The notes under the pieces: generated by a model
What the model was told of the DNA's origin: nothing
What the model saw: only the letters and a program-made list of their open reading frames with translations
Databases searched by the model: none
Part shown: one piece after another, positions 1 to 7,016 of the stretch
Numbering within the stretch: position 1 is the stretch's first letter
How the letters are laid out: every line of letters starts with the position of its first letter
Program-made: the position numbers and the translations under genes
Assembly (NCBI GenBank): GCA_000803105.1
Contig: JTDA01000016.1
Span: forward strand, 44,985 to 108,984
Source of the DNA: Coprobacter secundus
Lineage (GTDB): Bacteria > Bacteroidota > Bacteroidia > Bacteroidales > Coprobacteraceae
DNA: 64,000 bases
Direction of reading: 5' to 3'

Positions 1-490
1 TTAAACCTTCAAATGCCAATCCGCCTGATATGGATGCGTCTCCTATAACTGCAATTACTTTCTGGTCGTTCTCGTGTTTTAGATTAGCAGCTACTGCCAT
101 ACCCAAAGCTGCAGAAATTGAATTAGACGCATGCCCTGCTATAAAAGCATCATATTCACTCTCTTTAGGATTTGGGAAGCCGCTTATTCCTTTGAATTTA
201 CGGTTTGTAGAGAATAAATTTTTTCTACCTGTCAAGATTTTGTGACTGTATGCTTGATGTCCCACATCCCATACAATGCGATCATATGGAGTATTAAATA
301 CATAATGCAAAGCCACAGTAAGTTCTATTGCTCCTAAACTTGACGCAAAATGACCGGGATTATGAGACAACTCCTCTATTATAAATTTTCTTAACTCATC
401 ACATACCTGAGGAAGTTGAGAAATGTTTAGTTTCCTTAAGTCTGATGGAATATATAATGTCGATAATATATCGTTTTCTTTACTGTTCAT
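1..490 (-). CDS. dxs: 1-deoxy-D-xylulose-5-phosphate synthase, N-terminal part (cut by window edge)
   Basis: First enzyme of the MEP isoprenoid pathway: thiamine diphosphate-dependent condensation of pyruvate and glyceraldehyde 3-phosphate in the cytosol. Translating back from the ATG at 490-488 gives 163 codons beginning MNSKENDILSTLYIPSDLRK. Family landmarks follow: ELSHNPGHFASSLGAIELTVALH, DVGHQAYSHKILTGR, and GHASNSISAALG. The last visible residues, GDASISGGLAFEGL, are the start of the diphosphate-binding motif (usually GDGxxxGGxAxEAxN). The gene continues past base 1, so the transketolase central and C-terminal domains are not visible. A TAnnTTTG promoter element at 513-520 gives a short leader. 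The family call is secure; only the 3' end is unseen. Confidence 0.95.
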   Translation of the reverse strand, partial: MNSKENDILSTLYIPSDLRKLNISQLPQVCDELRKFIIEELSHNPGHFASSLGAIELTVALHYVFNTPYDRIVWDVGHQAYSHKILTGRKNLFSTNRKFKGISGFPNPKESEYDAFIAGHASNSISAALGMAVAANLKHENDQKVIAVIGDASISGGLAFEGL

Positions 491-512
491 GACGAAATCA
501 ACAATTCGATTG

Positions 513-520
513 CAAATGTA
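513..520 (-). promoter_or_regulatory. -7 promoter element for dxs
   Basis: On the minus strand this reads TACATTTG, an exact match to the Bacteroidota -7 consensus TAnnTTTG. It lies about 23 bases upstream of the dxs ATG, which implies a 5' leader of roughly 15 bases. No convincing -33 TTG at 19-21 bases spacing was found. Confidence 0.6.
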
Positions 521-601
521 GTTCTTTTACCGAAGATTTGTCTCCAATTTAAAGGTTTATTGTTTTTACTATTATTCATTATTTATGAACAATATTGATT
601 T

Positions 602-778
602 TCATTCTTTTCGTTTTTTTATTTGTTTATAAATAGGAACAAAAATAATGGCACCTGAAAAAAAGATGGTCAATGCTACACGAGTATTTATTCCATGATA
701 ACCCTTAATCAATAAATAACATAATAGTAACCACAGTAAAGTGATACAGCAGATTCTGAAATTGGATAATTTTCGCAT
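602..778 (-). CDS. small two-helix membrane protein, unknown function
   Basis: I do not recognise a family. The reading frame could extend further upstream to 883, but I choose the ATG at 778 because a TAnnTTTG element (805-812) lies between the two candidate starts. The 58-residue product starts MRKLSNFRICCITLLWLLLCYLL, a first hydrophobic helix. A second helix follows (TRVALTIFFSGAIIFVPIY), then a basic end, KQIKKRKE. This suggests an inner-membrane hairpin with a cytoplasmic positive tail. It sits alone between the terminator of the aromatic amino acid operon and dxs, on the same strand. It could be spurious, but the promoter position and coherent two-helix pattern support a real gene. Confidence 0.45.
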   Translation of the reverse strand: MRKLSNFRICCITLLWLLLCYLLIKGYHGINTRVALTIFFSGAIIFVPIYKQIKKRKE

Positions 779-804
779 TTTATCGATTTTACAGGTTATA
801 TATG

Positions 805-812
805 CAAATATA
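805..812 (-). promoter_or_regulatory. -7 promoter element for the small membrane protein
   Basis: Minus strand reads TATATTTG (TAnnTTTG), about 27 bases before the ATG at 778 and just downstream of the terminator at 875-909. The position fits a separate short transcript. Confidence 0.45.
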
Positions 813-874
813 TATAAAGATTTCTTTAAAGTAAAATTATAGTATAAATATACTCTGATGAATCTAATACAAAA

Positions 875-909
875 AAATATCACCCTTAAATAATCTAAGG
901 GTGATATTT
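875..909 (-). terminator. Rho-independent terminator of the Phe/Tyr operon
   Basis: Read on the minus strand, AAATATCACCCTTA pairs perfectly with TAAGGGTGATATTT around a 7-base loop and is followed by a T run (871-877 on the plus strand is all A). It lies 32 bases after the stop of the last operon gene (prephenate dehydrogenase). Confidence 0.85.
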
Positions 910-941
910 GGGGGTGAGAAGATTTTAAAACAAATTTATAC

Positions 942-1715
942 TCATTTCAAATTGTTTCTCACCTTTGTTAAATATTTTTTCATGCTTTCACTATCCTTTT
1001 TATTGATTATGTTCAATAATTCAGACAATTGTTCTTGTATAAGTTGTACCTGAGCCGGAGTATGAGGATTAAAGAGAATTTCTGTTAGTAAATAATCATC
1101 TTCAGATAATAATCCCCGGGCGATATCCATATGTTTTTTGAAGGTCGTTCCTGGTGCTTCTTGGTGTTTCATTACTGAAGCAAACACTAGGGTAGAAGCA
1201 AAAGGTATAGACAATGAATAAGCTATAGTCTCATCATGTTCTTTAAATGAATATTCAAAGATTTTAAGCCTCAGATTATTGTATAAATCTTTAAAAAATA
1301 CCTTTCCCAAATGGTCTGATTCAGAAATAATAATGGTATTTTGGGTACTCAAATCACTCAAATTGGCAAATGTGGGTCCAAACATAGGATGAGTAGATAC
1401 GAACGGGTGTCCTGCATCTTTATAGTATTCAGGTAATCCTGTTTTTACCGAAGCAATATCTGAAATGATACAGTTTGCTGGGATATAAGGCAATACCATT
1501 TTGAATGCTTGTATTGTGTATTTTACGGTTGCAGCATTGATTACCAGTTCGGGTTCAAAAGCTTTTATTTCATCGAGCTTTGTCATTCGTTGCGTATTAA
1601 ATGCAAAACGCAAACGCTGAGGGTCTGTGTCAAACAGGGCCACTTCATGCTGGAAACATAATACATCAGCAAAAAAAGACCCCATTTTCCCAGCACCTAA
1701 AATTAAAATTTTCAT
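942..1715 (-). CDS. tyrA: prephenate dehydrogenase
   Basis: Oxidatively decarboxylates prephenate to 4-hydroxyphenylpyruvate, the tyrosine branch step. The 257-residue product opens with a Rossmann NAD-binding segment, MKILILGAGKMGSFFADVL, and an acidic strand end, LFDTDPQR. It also carries the family signature STHPMFGPT (about residues 110-118) and an all-helical dimerisation C-terminus. There is no ACT domain, so allosteric control by tyrosine is not evident here. It is the last gene of a four-gene operon, starting 4 bases after the stop of the DAHP synthase/chorismate mutase gene, and is followed by a strong terminator. Confidence 0.92.
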   Translation of the reverse strand: MKILILGAGKMGSFFADVLCFQHEVALFDTDPQRLRFAFNTQRMTKLDEIKAFEPELVINAATVKYTIQAFKMVLPYIPANCIISDIASVKTGLPEYYKDAGHPFVSTHPMFGPTFANLSDLSTQNTIIISESDHLGKVFFKDLYNNLRLKIFEYSFKEHDETIAYSLSIPFASTLVFASVMKHQEAPGTTFKKHMDIARGLLSEDDYLLTEILFNPHTPAQVQLIQEQLSELLNIINKKDSESMKKYLTKVRNNLK

Positions 1716-1719
1716 TTCA

Positions 1720-2793
1720 TTAATCGTTCAAAATTTTTATTTGTTGTCTTACCGATTCTTCATGTATAGCTTGTAACACAACTTTCATAAACTCTCCATC
1801 CATTTCCATATCTTCAGCTTGATTAATACGCTTATTCAATATTTCATCATAGCGGGCAGTTTGTAATACTGGCATATCGTGTTCTTTCTTATATTGGCCT
1901 ATTTCCCGAGATACTCTCATTCGTTTTGCTAATAATTCCAGAAGCTGGTCATCAAGTTCATCTATCTGTTTTCGCAATTCAGATAAACTCTCTGTGGTTT
2001 GAGTCGTCTCGCGTACAACCAGCATATTTAAAATATAATTCAAGACATCAGGAGTAATCTGTTGATTTTTGTCGCTCCATGCACAATCCGGGTTACAATG
2101 TGATTCTATAATCAAACCATCAAATCCTAAATCCATAGCTTGTTGGGATAGGGGAGCAATCAATTCTCTTTTTCCTCCGATATGACTGGGATCGCAGATA
2201 ATCGGTAAATTAGGAAGACGGCGACGCAGTTCAATAGGAATGTGCCATTGGGGTAAATTTCGGTACATCTTTTTATCATATGAACTGAATCCACGATGTA
2301 TCACACCTATTCGGTGCAATCCTGCATTGTATATTCTTTCTACGGCACCTATCCATAATTCCAAATCTGGATTTACCGGATTTTTAATAAGAACCGGAAT
2401 ATCTACACCTTTCAATGCATCAGCGATTTCTTGTACAGCAAAAGGATTCGCAGTTGTTCTGGCTCCGATCCAAAGTAAGTCTACGCCATATTTTAATGCT
2501 TCAAAGACATGTCGTTCGTTTGCTACTTCAGTCGAAACATACATTCCTGTCTCTTCTTTCACATGCTTCAACCACACGAGCCCTTCACTTCCGATACCCT
2601 CAAACCCCCCTGGCTTTGTACGAGGTTTCCAAATCCCAGCCCGAAAAATCTTTATACCTTTATTTGCCAAATCTTTTGCTGTAGAAAGCACTTGCTCTTC
2701 TGTTTCGGCACTACATGGACCTGCTATAATCAGCGGTCTTTTTTCTTCTACGCCAGGTAATAAAATCGATTCTAAATTCAATGATTCTGCCAT
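1720..2793 (-). CDS. bifunctional 3-deoxy-7-phosphoheptulonate synthase / chorismate mutase
   Basis: Supplies the first shikimate-pathway step (PEP + erythrose 4-phosphate to DAHP) and converts chorismate to prephenate. Residues about 1-260 are a type I-beta DAHP synthase barrel: PLIIAGPCSAETEEQV, FRAGIWKPRTKPGGFEG, LLWIGARTTANPFAVQEIA, and CDPSHIGGKRELIAPLSQQA with metal-binding residues. Residues about 265-357 form an AroQ-type chorismate mutase (LSELRKQIDELDDQLLELLAKRM, then ARYDEILNKR). This fusion order is known in Bacteroidales, where prephenate inhibition of the synthase has been described for the Porphyromonas enzyme. Its position between the aminotransferase and prephenate dehydrogenase genes fits both activities. 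Confidence 0.93.
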   Translation of the reverse strand: MAESLNLESILLPGVEEKRPLIIAGPCSAETEEQVLSTAKDLANKGIKIFRAGIWKPRTKPGGFEGIGSEGLVWLKHVKEETGMYVSTEVANERHVFEALKYGVDLLWIGARTTANPFAVQEIADALKGVDIPVLIKNPVNPDLELWIGAVERIYNAGLHRIGVIHRGFSSYDKKMYRNLPQWHIPIELRRRLPNLPIICDPSHIGGKRELIAPLSQQAMDLGFDGLIIESHCNPDCAWSDKNQQITPDVLNYILNMLVVRETTQTTESLSELRKQIDELDDQLLELLAKRMRVSREIGQYKKEHDMPVLQTARYDEILNKRINQAEDMEMDGEFMKVVLQAIHEESVRQQIKILND

Positions 2794-2814
2794 ATTTCTG
2801 TTTTTTTATGATTT

Positions 2815-4020
2815 TTATAATGAATGTGTTATATGTCTTCTTATACGTTCAAGAGCCAATTCCAACATGTCTTCTTTAGCACACAGCGAGATACGTATAT
2901 ATCGTTCCCCTTGGCTTCCGAAAATTATTCCTGGTGTTATAAAAACATGAGCATCATATAGGACCCTGTCGGCTAATGTAACAGCATCTTTTTCTTGTTC
3001 GGGAATACGAGCCCATAAAAACATTCCTACTTGTGACGACTCATAAGTACAATCCAGTTCTTTTGCAATTTTCTCTGCAATTTTCCTGCGTTTACGATAA
3101 AGCTCTACATTCATTTCCCGATGCCATTCTTCATCTGTTCCCAGAGCAGTAACAGCAGCAGTCTGCAATGGACGGAACATTCCAGAGTCTATATTACTTT
3201 TTACCCTAAGAATCCATTCCACAAATTGAGCATTAGTAGCCAACATTCCGATACGCCATCCGGGCATGTTGTGGGACTTACTCATAGAATTCATTTCAAT
3301 ACAGATATCTTTTGCTCCGGGAATGCTGAGAATACTTAATCTTTCATTATTAAGGATAAAACTGTATGGGTTATCATTAACAATAATGATTCTATGCTTT
3401 TTGCCAAAATCTACTAATTTTTGAAAAAGTTCCCGTGTTGCCGGAGTTCCGGTAGGCATATTCGGATAATTAACCCACATTAATTTTACTCCCGATAAAT
3501 CTTGTTTCTCTAACTCATGAAAATCCGGCATCCATCCGTTTTCAGGTGTCAACTTGTATTCAATCAAACGAGCCTCTGCCAAACGACTCACCGAATGATA
3601 AGTCGGATAACCCGGATTAGGTACCAAAACAGCATCTCCTGGATTGAGAAAAGCTAACGAAATATGTAATATGCCTTCCTTTGAACCTATTAAAGGCTGA
3701 ATTTCTTTCTGTGGATCTAACTCTACATGAAACCACTTGTTATACCAATTAGAAAAAGCTTTTCTTAATTCCGGTATTCCAACATACGGTTGATATCCAT
3801 GAGTATCCGGACGTAGACTGTCTTTACATAAGGTTTCTATTGTTTTAGGATGAGGGGGTTGATCTGGACTTCCTATCCCCAAGCTAATAACCTGCTTTCC
3901 TTGAGCATTCATTTCCGCAATTTCGCGGAGTTTTTTCGAAAAGTAATATTCACTGATACTATTTACCCGATTTGCGGGTATAATATTAAAGGGGTTGGTT
4001 GAATTCTGCATATTCTCCAA
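2815..4020 (-). CDS. PLP-dependent class I/II aminotransferase, probably aromatic
   Basis: Fold-type I aminotransferase of 401 residues. Visible landmarks are ISLGIGSPDQPPHP near the N-terminus, PNPGYPTYHSV, and NYPNMPTGTPA. The Schiff-base lysine is K248 in the run NSMSKSHNMPGWRIG, with a phosphate-binding arginine following. The operon context (prephenate dehydratase on one side, prephenate dehydrogenase on the other) suggests it transaminates phenylpyruvate and 4-hydroxyphenylpyruvate; the fold also resembles LL-diaminopimelate aminotransferases, so the substrate is inferred. The start overlaps the 3' end of pheA by 35 bases; an alternative ATG lies at 4011. Overlap suggests translational coupling. 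Confidence 0.88.
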   Translation of the reverse strand: MENMQNSTNPFNIIPANRVNSISEYYFSKKLREIAEMNAQGKQVISLGIGSPDQPPHPKTIETLCKDSLRPDTHGYQPYVGIPELRKAFSNWYNKWFHVELDPQKEIQPLIGSKEGILHISLAFLNPGDAVLVPNPGYPTYHSVSRLAEARLIEYKLTPENGWMPDFHELEKQDLSGVKLMWVNYPNMPTGTPATRELFQKLVDFGKKHRIIIVNDNPYSFILNNERLSILSIPGAKDICIEMNSMSKSHNMPGWRIGMLATNAQFVEWILRVKSNIDSGMFRPLQTAAVTALGTDEEWHREMNVELYRKRRKIAEKIAKELDCTYESSQVGMFLWARIPEQEKDAVTLADRVLYDAHVFITPGIIFGSQGERYIRISLCAKEDMLELALERIRRHITHSL

Positions 4021-4828
4021 GAATTTTAAAATCTTTTGTTAATGGCTTTATTGCGTCAAGAGCTTGTCTATACCGAATATAATTATCGAATGTCACGTCA
4101 ACATAAAAACGATATTCCCATTCTCGACCAATAATTGGTAATGATTGTATTTTTGTCAAATTGACATCGTAAAAAGAAAGGATAGTAAGTACTTTTGATA
4201 GGCTTCCTTGTGTATGCGGCAAACTAAATACTAACGATGATTTATTTATTTTTGATTCATCAATAAGTTCATCTTTCTTCCAACTGTCAGCCAAAACCAA
4301 AAAACGGGTAAAATTGCGCTTATTCGTTTCTATTCCTTCAGCTAATGTATCTAATCCATACAATTCTGCCGCTAATGAACCACAAATTGCAGCATGTCCT
4401 TTTAATTTACGCTGAGCTATCTCCAATGCGCTGCCTGCAGTATCTCCTTTTTCTACTATTTTAATAGACGGATATGAATGAAGAAAATCCGAACATTGCA
4501 TCAACGCTATTGGGTGAGAATTTATTTCCGTTATATTTTCTATTGTTTCTCCCGGAAGTGCAGCTAAAACATGCGAAATTCTGAGTTTATACTCACCAAC
4601 GACACAAAGTTCACTTTGTCTAAGTAGTTCATGATTTTGTAAAAGAGAACCCGCAATTGTATTTTCTATCGCCATAATCCCCAGCAGAGATGTGTCTTTA
4701 CTCATATGTGTAAATAACTCATCAAAAGTCTGGCATGGGTCTATCTCAATATCTTCATCCCTGAAAAAACGTCGTGCGGCCATTTCATGATAACAGCCCG
4801 AAATACCTTGAATCGCAACTTTTTTCAT
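3986..4828 (-). CDS. pheA: prephenate dehydratase
   Basis: Converts prephenate to phenylpyruvate, the committed phenylalanine step. I start at the ATG at 4828 (product MKKVAIQGISGCYHEMAARRFF); a GTG directly in front at 4831 would add one residue. The dehydratase domain covers about residues 1-180, with GIMAIENTIAGSL and the substrate-contacting NFTRFLVLA motif. A C-terminal ACT domain (about 195-280: SSLVFSLPHTQGSLSKVL, then IQSLPI and YRFYVDV) implies allosteric phenylalanine binding. There is no N-terminal chorismate mutase, which matches the mutase fused to the DAHP synthase downstream. It is the first structural gene after a 340-base leader with two attenuators. Confidence 0.94.
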   Translation of the reverse strand: MKKVAIQGISGCYHEMAARRFFRDEDIEIDPCQTFDELFTHMSKDTSLLGIMAIENTIAGSLLQNHELLRQSELCVVGEYKLRISHVLAALPGETIENITEINSHPIALMQCSDFLHSYPSIKIVEKGDTAGSALEIAQRKLKGHAAICGSLAAELYGLDTLAEGIETNKRNFTRFLVLADSWKKDELIDESKINKSSLVFSLPHTQGSLSKVLTILSFYDVNLTKIQSLPIIGREWEYRFYVDVTFDNYIRYRQALDAIKPLTKDFKILGEYAEFNQPL

Positions 4829-4850
4829 CACAATTTATTTTTTGTATTTA

Positions 4851-4882
4851 AAAAATCCCACCTTTTTTTGAAAAAGGCGGGA
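4851..4882 (-). terminator. attenuator terminator 2, directly upstream of pheA
   Basis: On the minus strand TCCCGCCTTTTT pairs with AAAAAGGTGGGA (one G-U wobble) around a 3-base loop, followed by six T. It lies only 22 bases before the pheA start, so termination here would switch the operon off. Its left arm can alternatively pair with the segment at 4917-4928 inside the second leader reading frame (AAGGTGGGATAT against ATATCCCGCCTT), giving a competing antiterminator. Confidence 0.85.
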
Positions 4883-4894
4883 TATGATTTTTAT

Positions 4895-4984
4895 TCATTT
4901 ACCATATACGTTATCTATATCCCACCTTATGATTTTCATAAAGTAATAAAAATAAAAAACAAAAAAATAAGTATAGGTTAACAT
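4895..4984 (-). CDS. leader peptide 2, Phe/Tyr-rich (attenuation)
   Basis: A 29-codon frame whose first 16 residues are MLTYTYFFVFYFYYFM, followed by KIIRWDIDNVYGK. Five Phe and five Tyr fall in codons 4-15. It is too short and skewed to be an ordinary protein; this is the classical signature of a transcription-attenuation leader peptide sensing charged tRNA-Phe and tRNA-Tyr. The GGTGGG segment that can form an antiterminator lies in codons 19-23, right behind the aromatic run, so a ribosome stalled on the run leaves it free. The stop is 63 bases upstream of the pheA start. Translation itself is inferred. Confidence 0.8.
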   Translation of the reverse strand: MLTYTYFFVFYFYYFMKIIRWDIDNVYGK

Positions 4985-5008
4985 CAGCTTTTATCTTAAA
5001 TTGTTATC

Positions 5009-5039
5009 AAAAAAAAATCCCGTCTTATGACGGGATTTT
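5009..5039 (-). terminator. attenuator terminator 1 of the Phe/Tyr operon leader
   Basis: Minus strand AAAATCCCGTC and GACGGGATTTT form a perfect 11-bp stem with a 4-base loop (ATAA), followed by an uninterrupted T run (plus strand A run from 5009). The left arm (5041-5030, ATAAAATCCCGT) is also perfectly complementary over 12 bases to ACGGGATTTTAT at 5088-5077, immediately after the stop of leader peptide 1. Terminator and antiterminator are therefore mutually exclusive. Confidence 0.9.
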
Positions 5040-5076
5040 ATATTTGTTATTGTATTTGTTTTTATTTTTTGTATGC

Positions 5077-5089
5077 ATAAAATCCCGTT
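5077..5089 (-). promoter_or_regulatory. antiterminator arm after leader peptide 1
   Basis: Reads AACGGGATTTTAT on the minus strand, starting at the base after the TGA of leader peptide 1. A ribosome resting on that stop would cover it, favouring the terminator; a ribosome stalled upstream on Phe/Tyr codons would leave it free to pair with 5030-5041 and prevent termination. Confidence 0.8.
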
Positions 5090-5149
5090 TCACTTCTTGC
5101 TAAAGTAAAAGTAAAAAAAGAAATAATATGCGTAATTAAAATTCTTCAT
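5090..5149 (-). CDS. leader peptide 1, Phe/Tyr-rich (attenuation)
   Basis: The 19-codon frame encodes MKNFNYAYYFFFYFYFSKK and stops with TGA at 5092-5090. Eleven of 19 residues are aromatic (six Phe, five Tyr), with nine of them in codons 8-16. It starts about 33 bases downstream of a TAnnTTTG promoter element and is followed within one base by the antiterminator arm, then terminator 1. Together these make a textbook attenuator controlling a Phe and Tyr biosynthesis operon. The geometry is a three-segment switch rather than the four-segment trp type. Translation is inferred from codon content and architecture. Confidence 0.88.
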   Translation of the reverse strand: MKNFNYAYYFFFYFYFSKK

Positions 5150-5181
5150 CTCAACATCAACATTATTTTGTTTTGATGTTG

Positions 5182-5212
5182 CAAATGTAATGAATAGTTT
5201 TTTTTCTCAAAA
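5182..5212 (-). promoter_or_regulatory. promoter of the Phe/Tyr operon
   Basis: On the minus strand a TTTTG (5212-5208) lies 18 bases before TACATTTG (5189-5182), close to the Bacteroidota -33/-7 consensus. Transcription should begin near 5175, giving a leader of about 345 bases before pheA. Confidence 0.65.
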
Positions 5213-5309
5213 CAAATTGCTATTTTTTTTTGAAAAAAAGTACACATATAAAATTTGAAGGTGATATTAAAAGAAAAGTAACATTTTTCTATAATTATCA
5301 TTTTTTTTC

Positions 5310-5317
5310 TATCTTTG
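5310..5317 (+). promoter_or_regulatory. -7 promoter element for the acidic protein gene
   Basis: TATCTTTG (TAnnTTTG) ends 21 bases before the ATG at 5339. The implied start near 5324 leaves a leader holding little more than the ribosome binding site. Confidence 0.55.
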
Positions 5318-5338
5318 ACTCATAAAAGGAGGAATATT

Positions 5339-5797
5339 ATGGAAGCTGATAAGAAGGAGCTCTATGACGATATAATTGAAGCATTCATTTCTGCAATAAA
5401 GAAAGCAAATGCCGATAATTCATATTCATTGTCAGATATGTATGTTTGTTTTAAGTATGATGATCTTTCTTTGTCTATATATGACGATATGGAAAGGTTG
5501 CTATTACAAACGACAATAGATGCTTGGGAACCTTTAAAAAGTGAATCGGTCGACTTCAATGAAGTTGTAATTTCAACTCTGAAAGATGTTCTTAATAGTG
5601 ATATTATGAAAAAAGAGTTCGATACTGTCAATTTTGTTGGGCCTTTTTCTGTCATATTAATCGATGAAGAATATGAACAGATTTGTGAACTTATTACAAT
5701 AGATAAAGATAACATTTTCCTCGAAGATGATTTTTTCAGTAAAATAGACAAAGAATTGGATGATTTTTTTGAAAAATTAATGTCTGATGTGAAATAA
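5339..5797 (+). CDS. acidic cytoplasmic protein of unknown function
   Basis: I do not recognise the family. The start at 5339 is chosen because AAGGAGG (5326-5332), an unusually strong ribosome binding site for this genome, stands 6 bases in front; an in-frame upstream start at 5315 would lie within the promoter. The 152-residue product begins MEADKKELYDDIIEAFISAI and is markedly acidic, with no signal peptide or membrane segment. The C-terminus is an acidic amphipathic stretch, DDFFSKIDKELDDFFEKLM. It stands alone, divergent from the Phe/Tyr operon, with its own promoter. No motif points to a function. Confidence 0.7.
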   Translation: MEADKKELYDDIIEAFISAIKKANADNSYSLSDMYVCFKYDDLSLSIYDDMERLLLQTTIDAWEPLKSESVDFNEVVISTLKDVLNSDIMKKEFDTVNFVGPFSVILIDEEYEQICELITIDKDNIFLEDDFFSKIDKELDDFFEKLMSDVK

Positions 5798-6008
5798 TAA
5801 GTCTCAGTCGCAAAACATATTTTTTCTATAATTAATTGGAAGACCTTTATACATTTTGTGATAGGTTACTTAAAATGATAGAAGATTATTAGAAATAATT
5901 ATTTTTTCAAATAAAGATTGGGCGAATCTCATTTTCGGACAACCATAATTTTTTATATAATTCTTAAACAAATCGTATAAAACATCTGTTTTTATAATAA
6001 AAATTTGC

Positions 6009-6965
6009 ATGATATTATTAACAGATGTTTCTGATTATTTAGGTAAAACTATTTTATCCAGACTACAATCAAGTGGACAATGGGAAAAAATAAGGGTAAT
6101 AGTACCACCTGAAAAAAATTTCCATATAGAAAAATACGATAAAATCGAATATGTCGCAGGTAGACTAAATGACCATCCTTTCTTAGACAAGGCGCTAAAA
6201 GATATCGATACTCTGATACTTAATACCTCCAATATTTTATATGATTATCGAGCGTTGTTCAAAGCTTTAATTAGTGCAGCTAAAGGGAATAGGATAAATC
6301 ATTTGATATATATCAGTTCTGTATTAGCCGAAGATTTGTCTGACACAATAGCTCATGAATGTCACGAAACAGAGTTGTATATATATCAATCTGGAATACC
6401 TTATACTATACTTCGTATAAATATACTAATGGAACAACTTCCGTTTTTTATAGGCAACCCTTATGAAAATGAAAAAATATATTATCCTGGAGGAAATGGA
6501 AAAATAAATTTTATTTCTTCAGTTGATGTCTCAGAAGTTATTTTTCATATTTTAAATAATAAGACTTCTAAAAATAAAATATATGTACTTTCTCACGAAA
6601 ACGGATATACATTTTACGATATTGCTTCAAAGTTGTCACAAATAAAACGAAAAAATATTTTTTATGAAGATATTGATCCTCACATATACGAAGAAGCGTT
6701 ATCTCAGACATTCCTTTCCGTTGATTCTGTCAATCGACTATGTAATATAGCAAGGAGTATAAAACAAAATAAATTCAATATATCAGACTACACTTTGCAA
6801 CAAATATTAATATCCCAAGTGAATGATAAAAAAAATATTGCTCAAAACATTAAAGAGTGGTTTTTCTGCAAGGAAAATAAACCTTTATTATTAAAGTATT
6901 CTATTAAAAATTTACCGGATTTTTTATCAGAAACCGAGTGGAATAAAGTATATACGCTTTTTTAA
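6009..6965 (+). CDS. NmrA/SDR-like NAD(P)-binding protein with degenerate glycine motif
   Basis: Product of 318 residues resembling atypical short-chain reductases of the NmrA/quinone-oxidoreductase type. Visible features: N-terminal beta strand MILLTDVSDYLGKTIL, LIYISSVLAED (strand 5 region), and the PYTILRINILMEQLP stretch common to this family, followed by PGGNGKINFISSVDVSEVI. The usual GATGxLG dinucleotide loop is replaced by DVSDYLG, with only the last glycine kept, so cofactor binding may be weak or altered. A flavodoxin-like reductase gene follows after 51 bases, a pairing that suggests a joint redox role. Function is inferred only at the fold level. Confidence 0.7.
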   Translation: MILLTDVSDYLGKTILSRLQSSGQWEKIRVIVPPEKNFHIEKYDKIEYVAGRLNDHPFLDKALKDIDTLILNTSNILYDYRALFKALISAAKGNRINHLIYISSVLAEDLSDTIAHECHETELYIYQSGIPYTILRINILMEQLPFFIGNPYENEKIYYPGGNGKINFISSVDVSEVIFHILNNKTSKNKIYVLSHENGYTFYDIASKLSQIKRKNIFYEDIDPHIYEEALSQTFLSVDSVNRLCNIARSIKQNKFNISDYTLQQILISQVNDKKNIAQNIKEWFFCKENKPLLLKYSIKNLPDFLSETEWNKVYTLF

Positions 6966-6987
6966 ATTTTTTTCACTCAACAATAAC

Positions 6988-6995
6988 TATCTTTG
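6988..6995 (+). promoter_or_regulatory. -7 promoter element for the quinone reductase/META lipoprotein pair
   Basis: TATCTTTG in the gap after the NmrA-like gene; its end is 21 bases before the ATG at 7017, the same spacing as at 5310-5317. Confidence 0.5.
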
Positions 6996-7016
6996 AATTT
7001 ACGAAATAAATATACA

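Noticed and set aside
2240..2950. 236-codon plus-strand frame over the DAHP synthase gene
   Set aside because: Fully inside a well-recognised gene on the other strand, with no family features or ribosome binding site.
4787..4981. 64-codon plus-strand frame in the pheA leader
   Set aside because: It is the shadow of the attenuator and of the aromatic-codon runs; the minus-strand reading explains the sequence far better.
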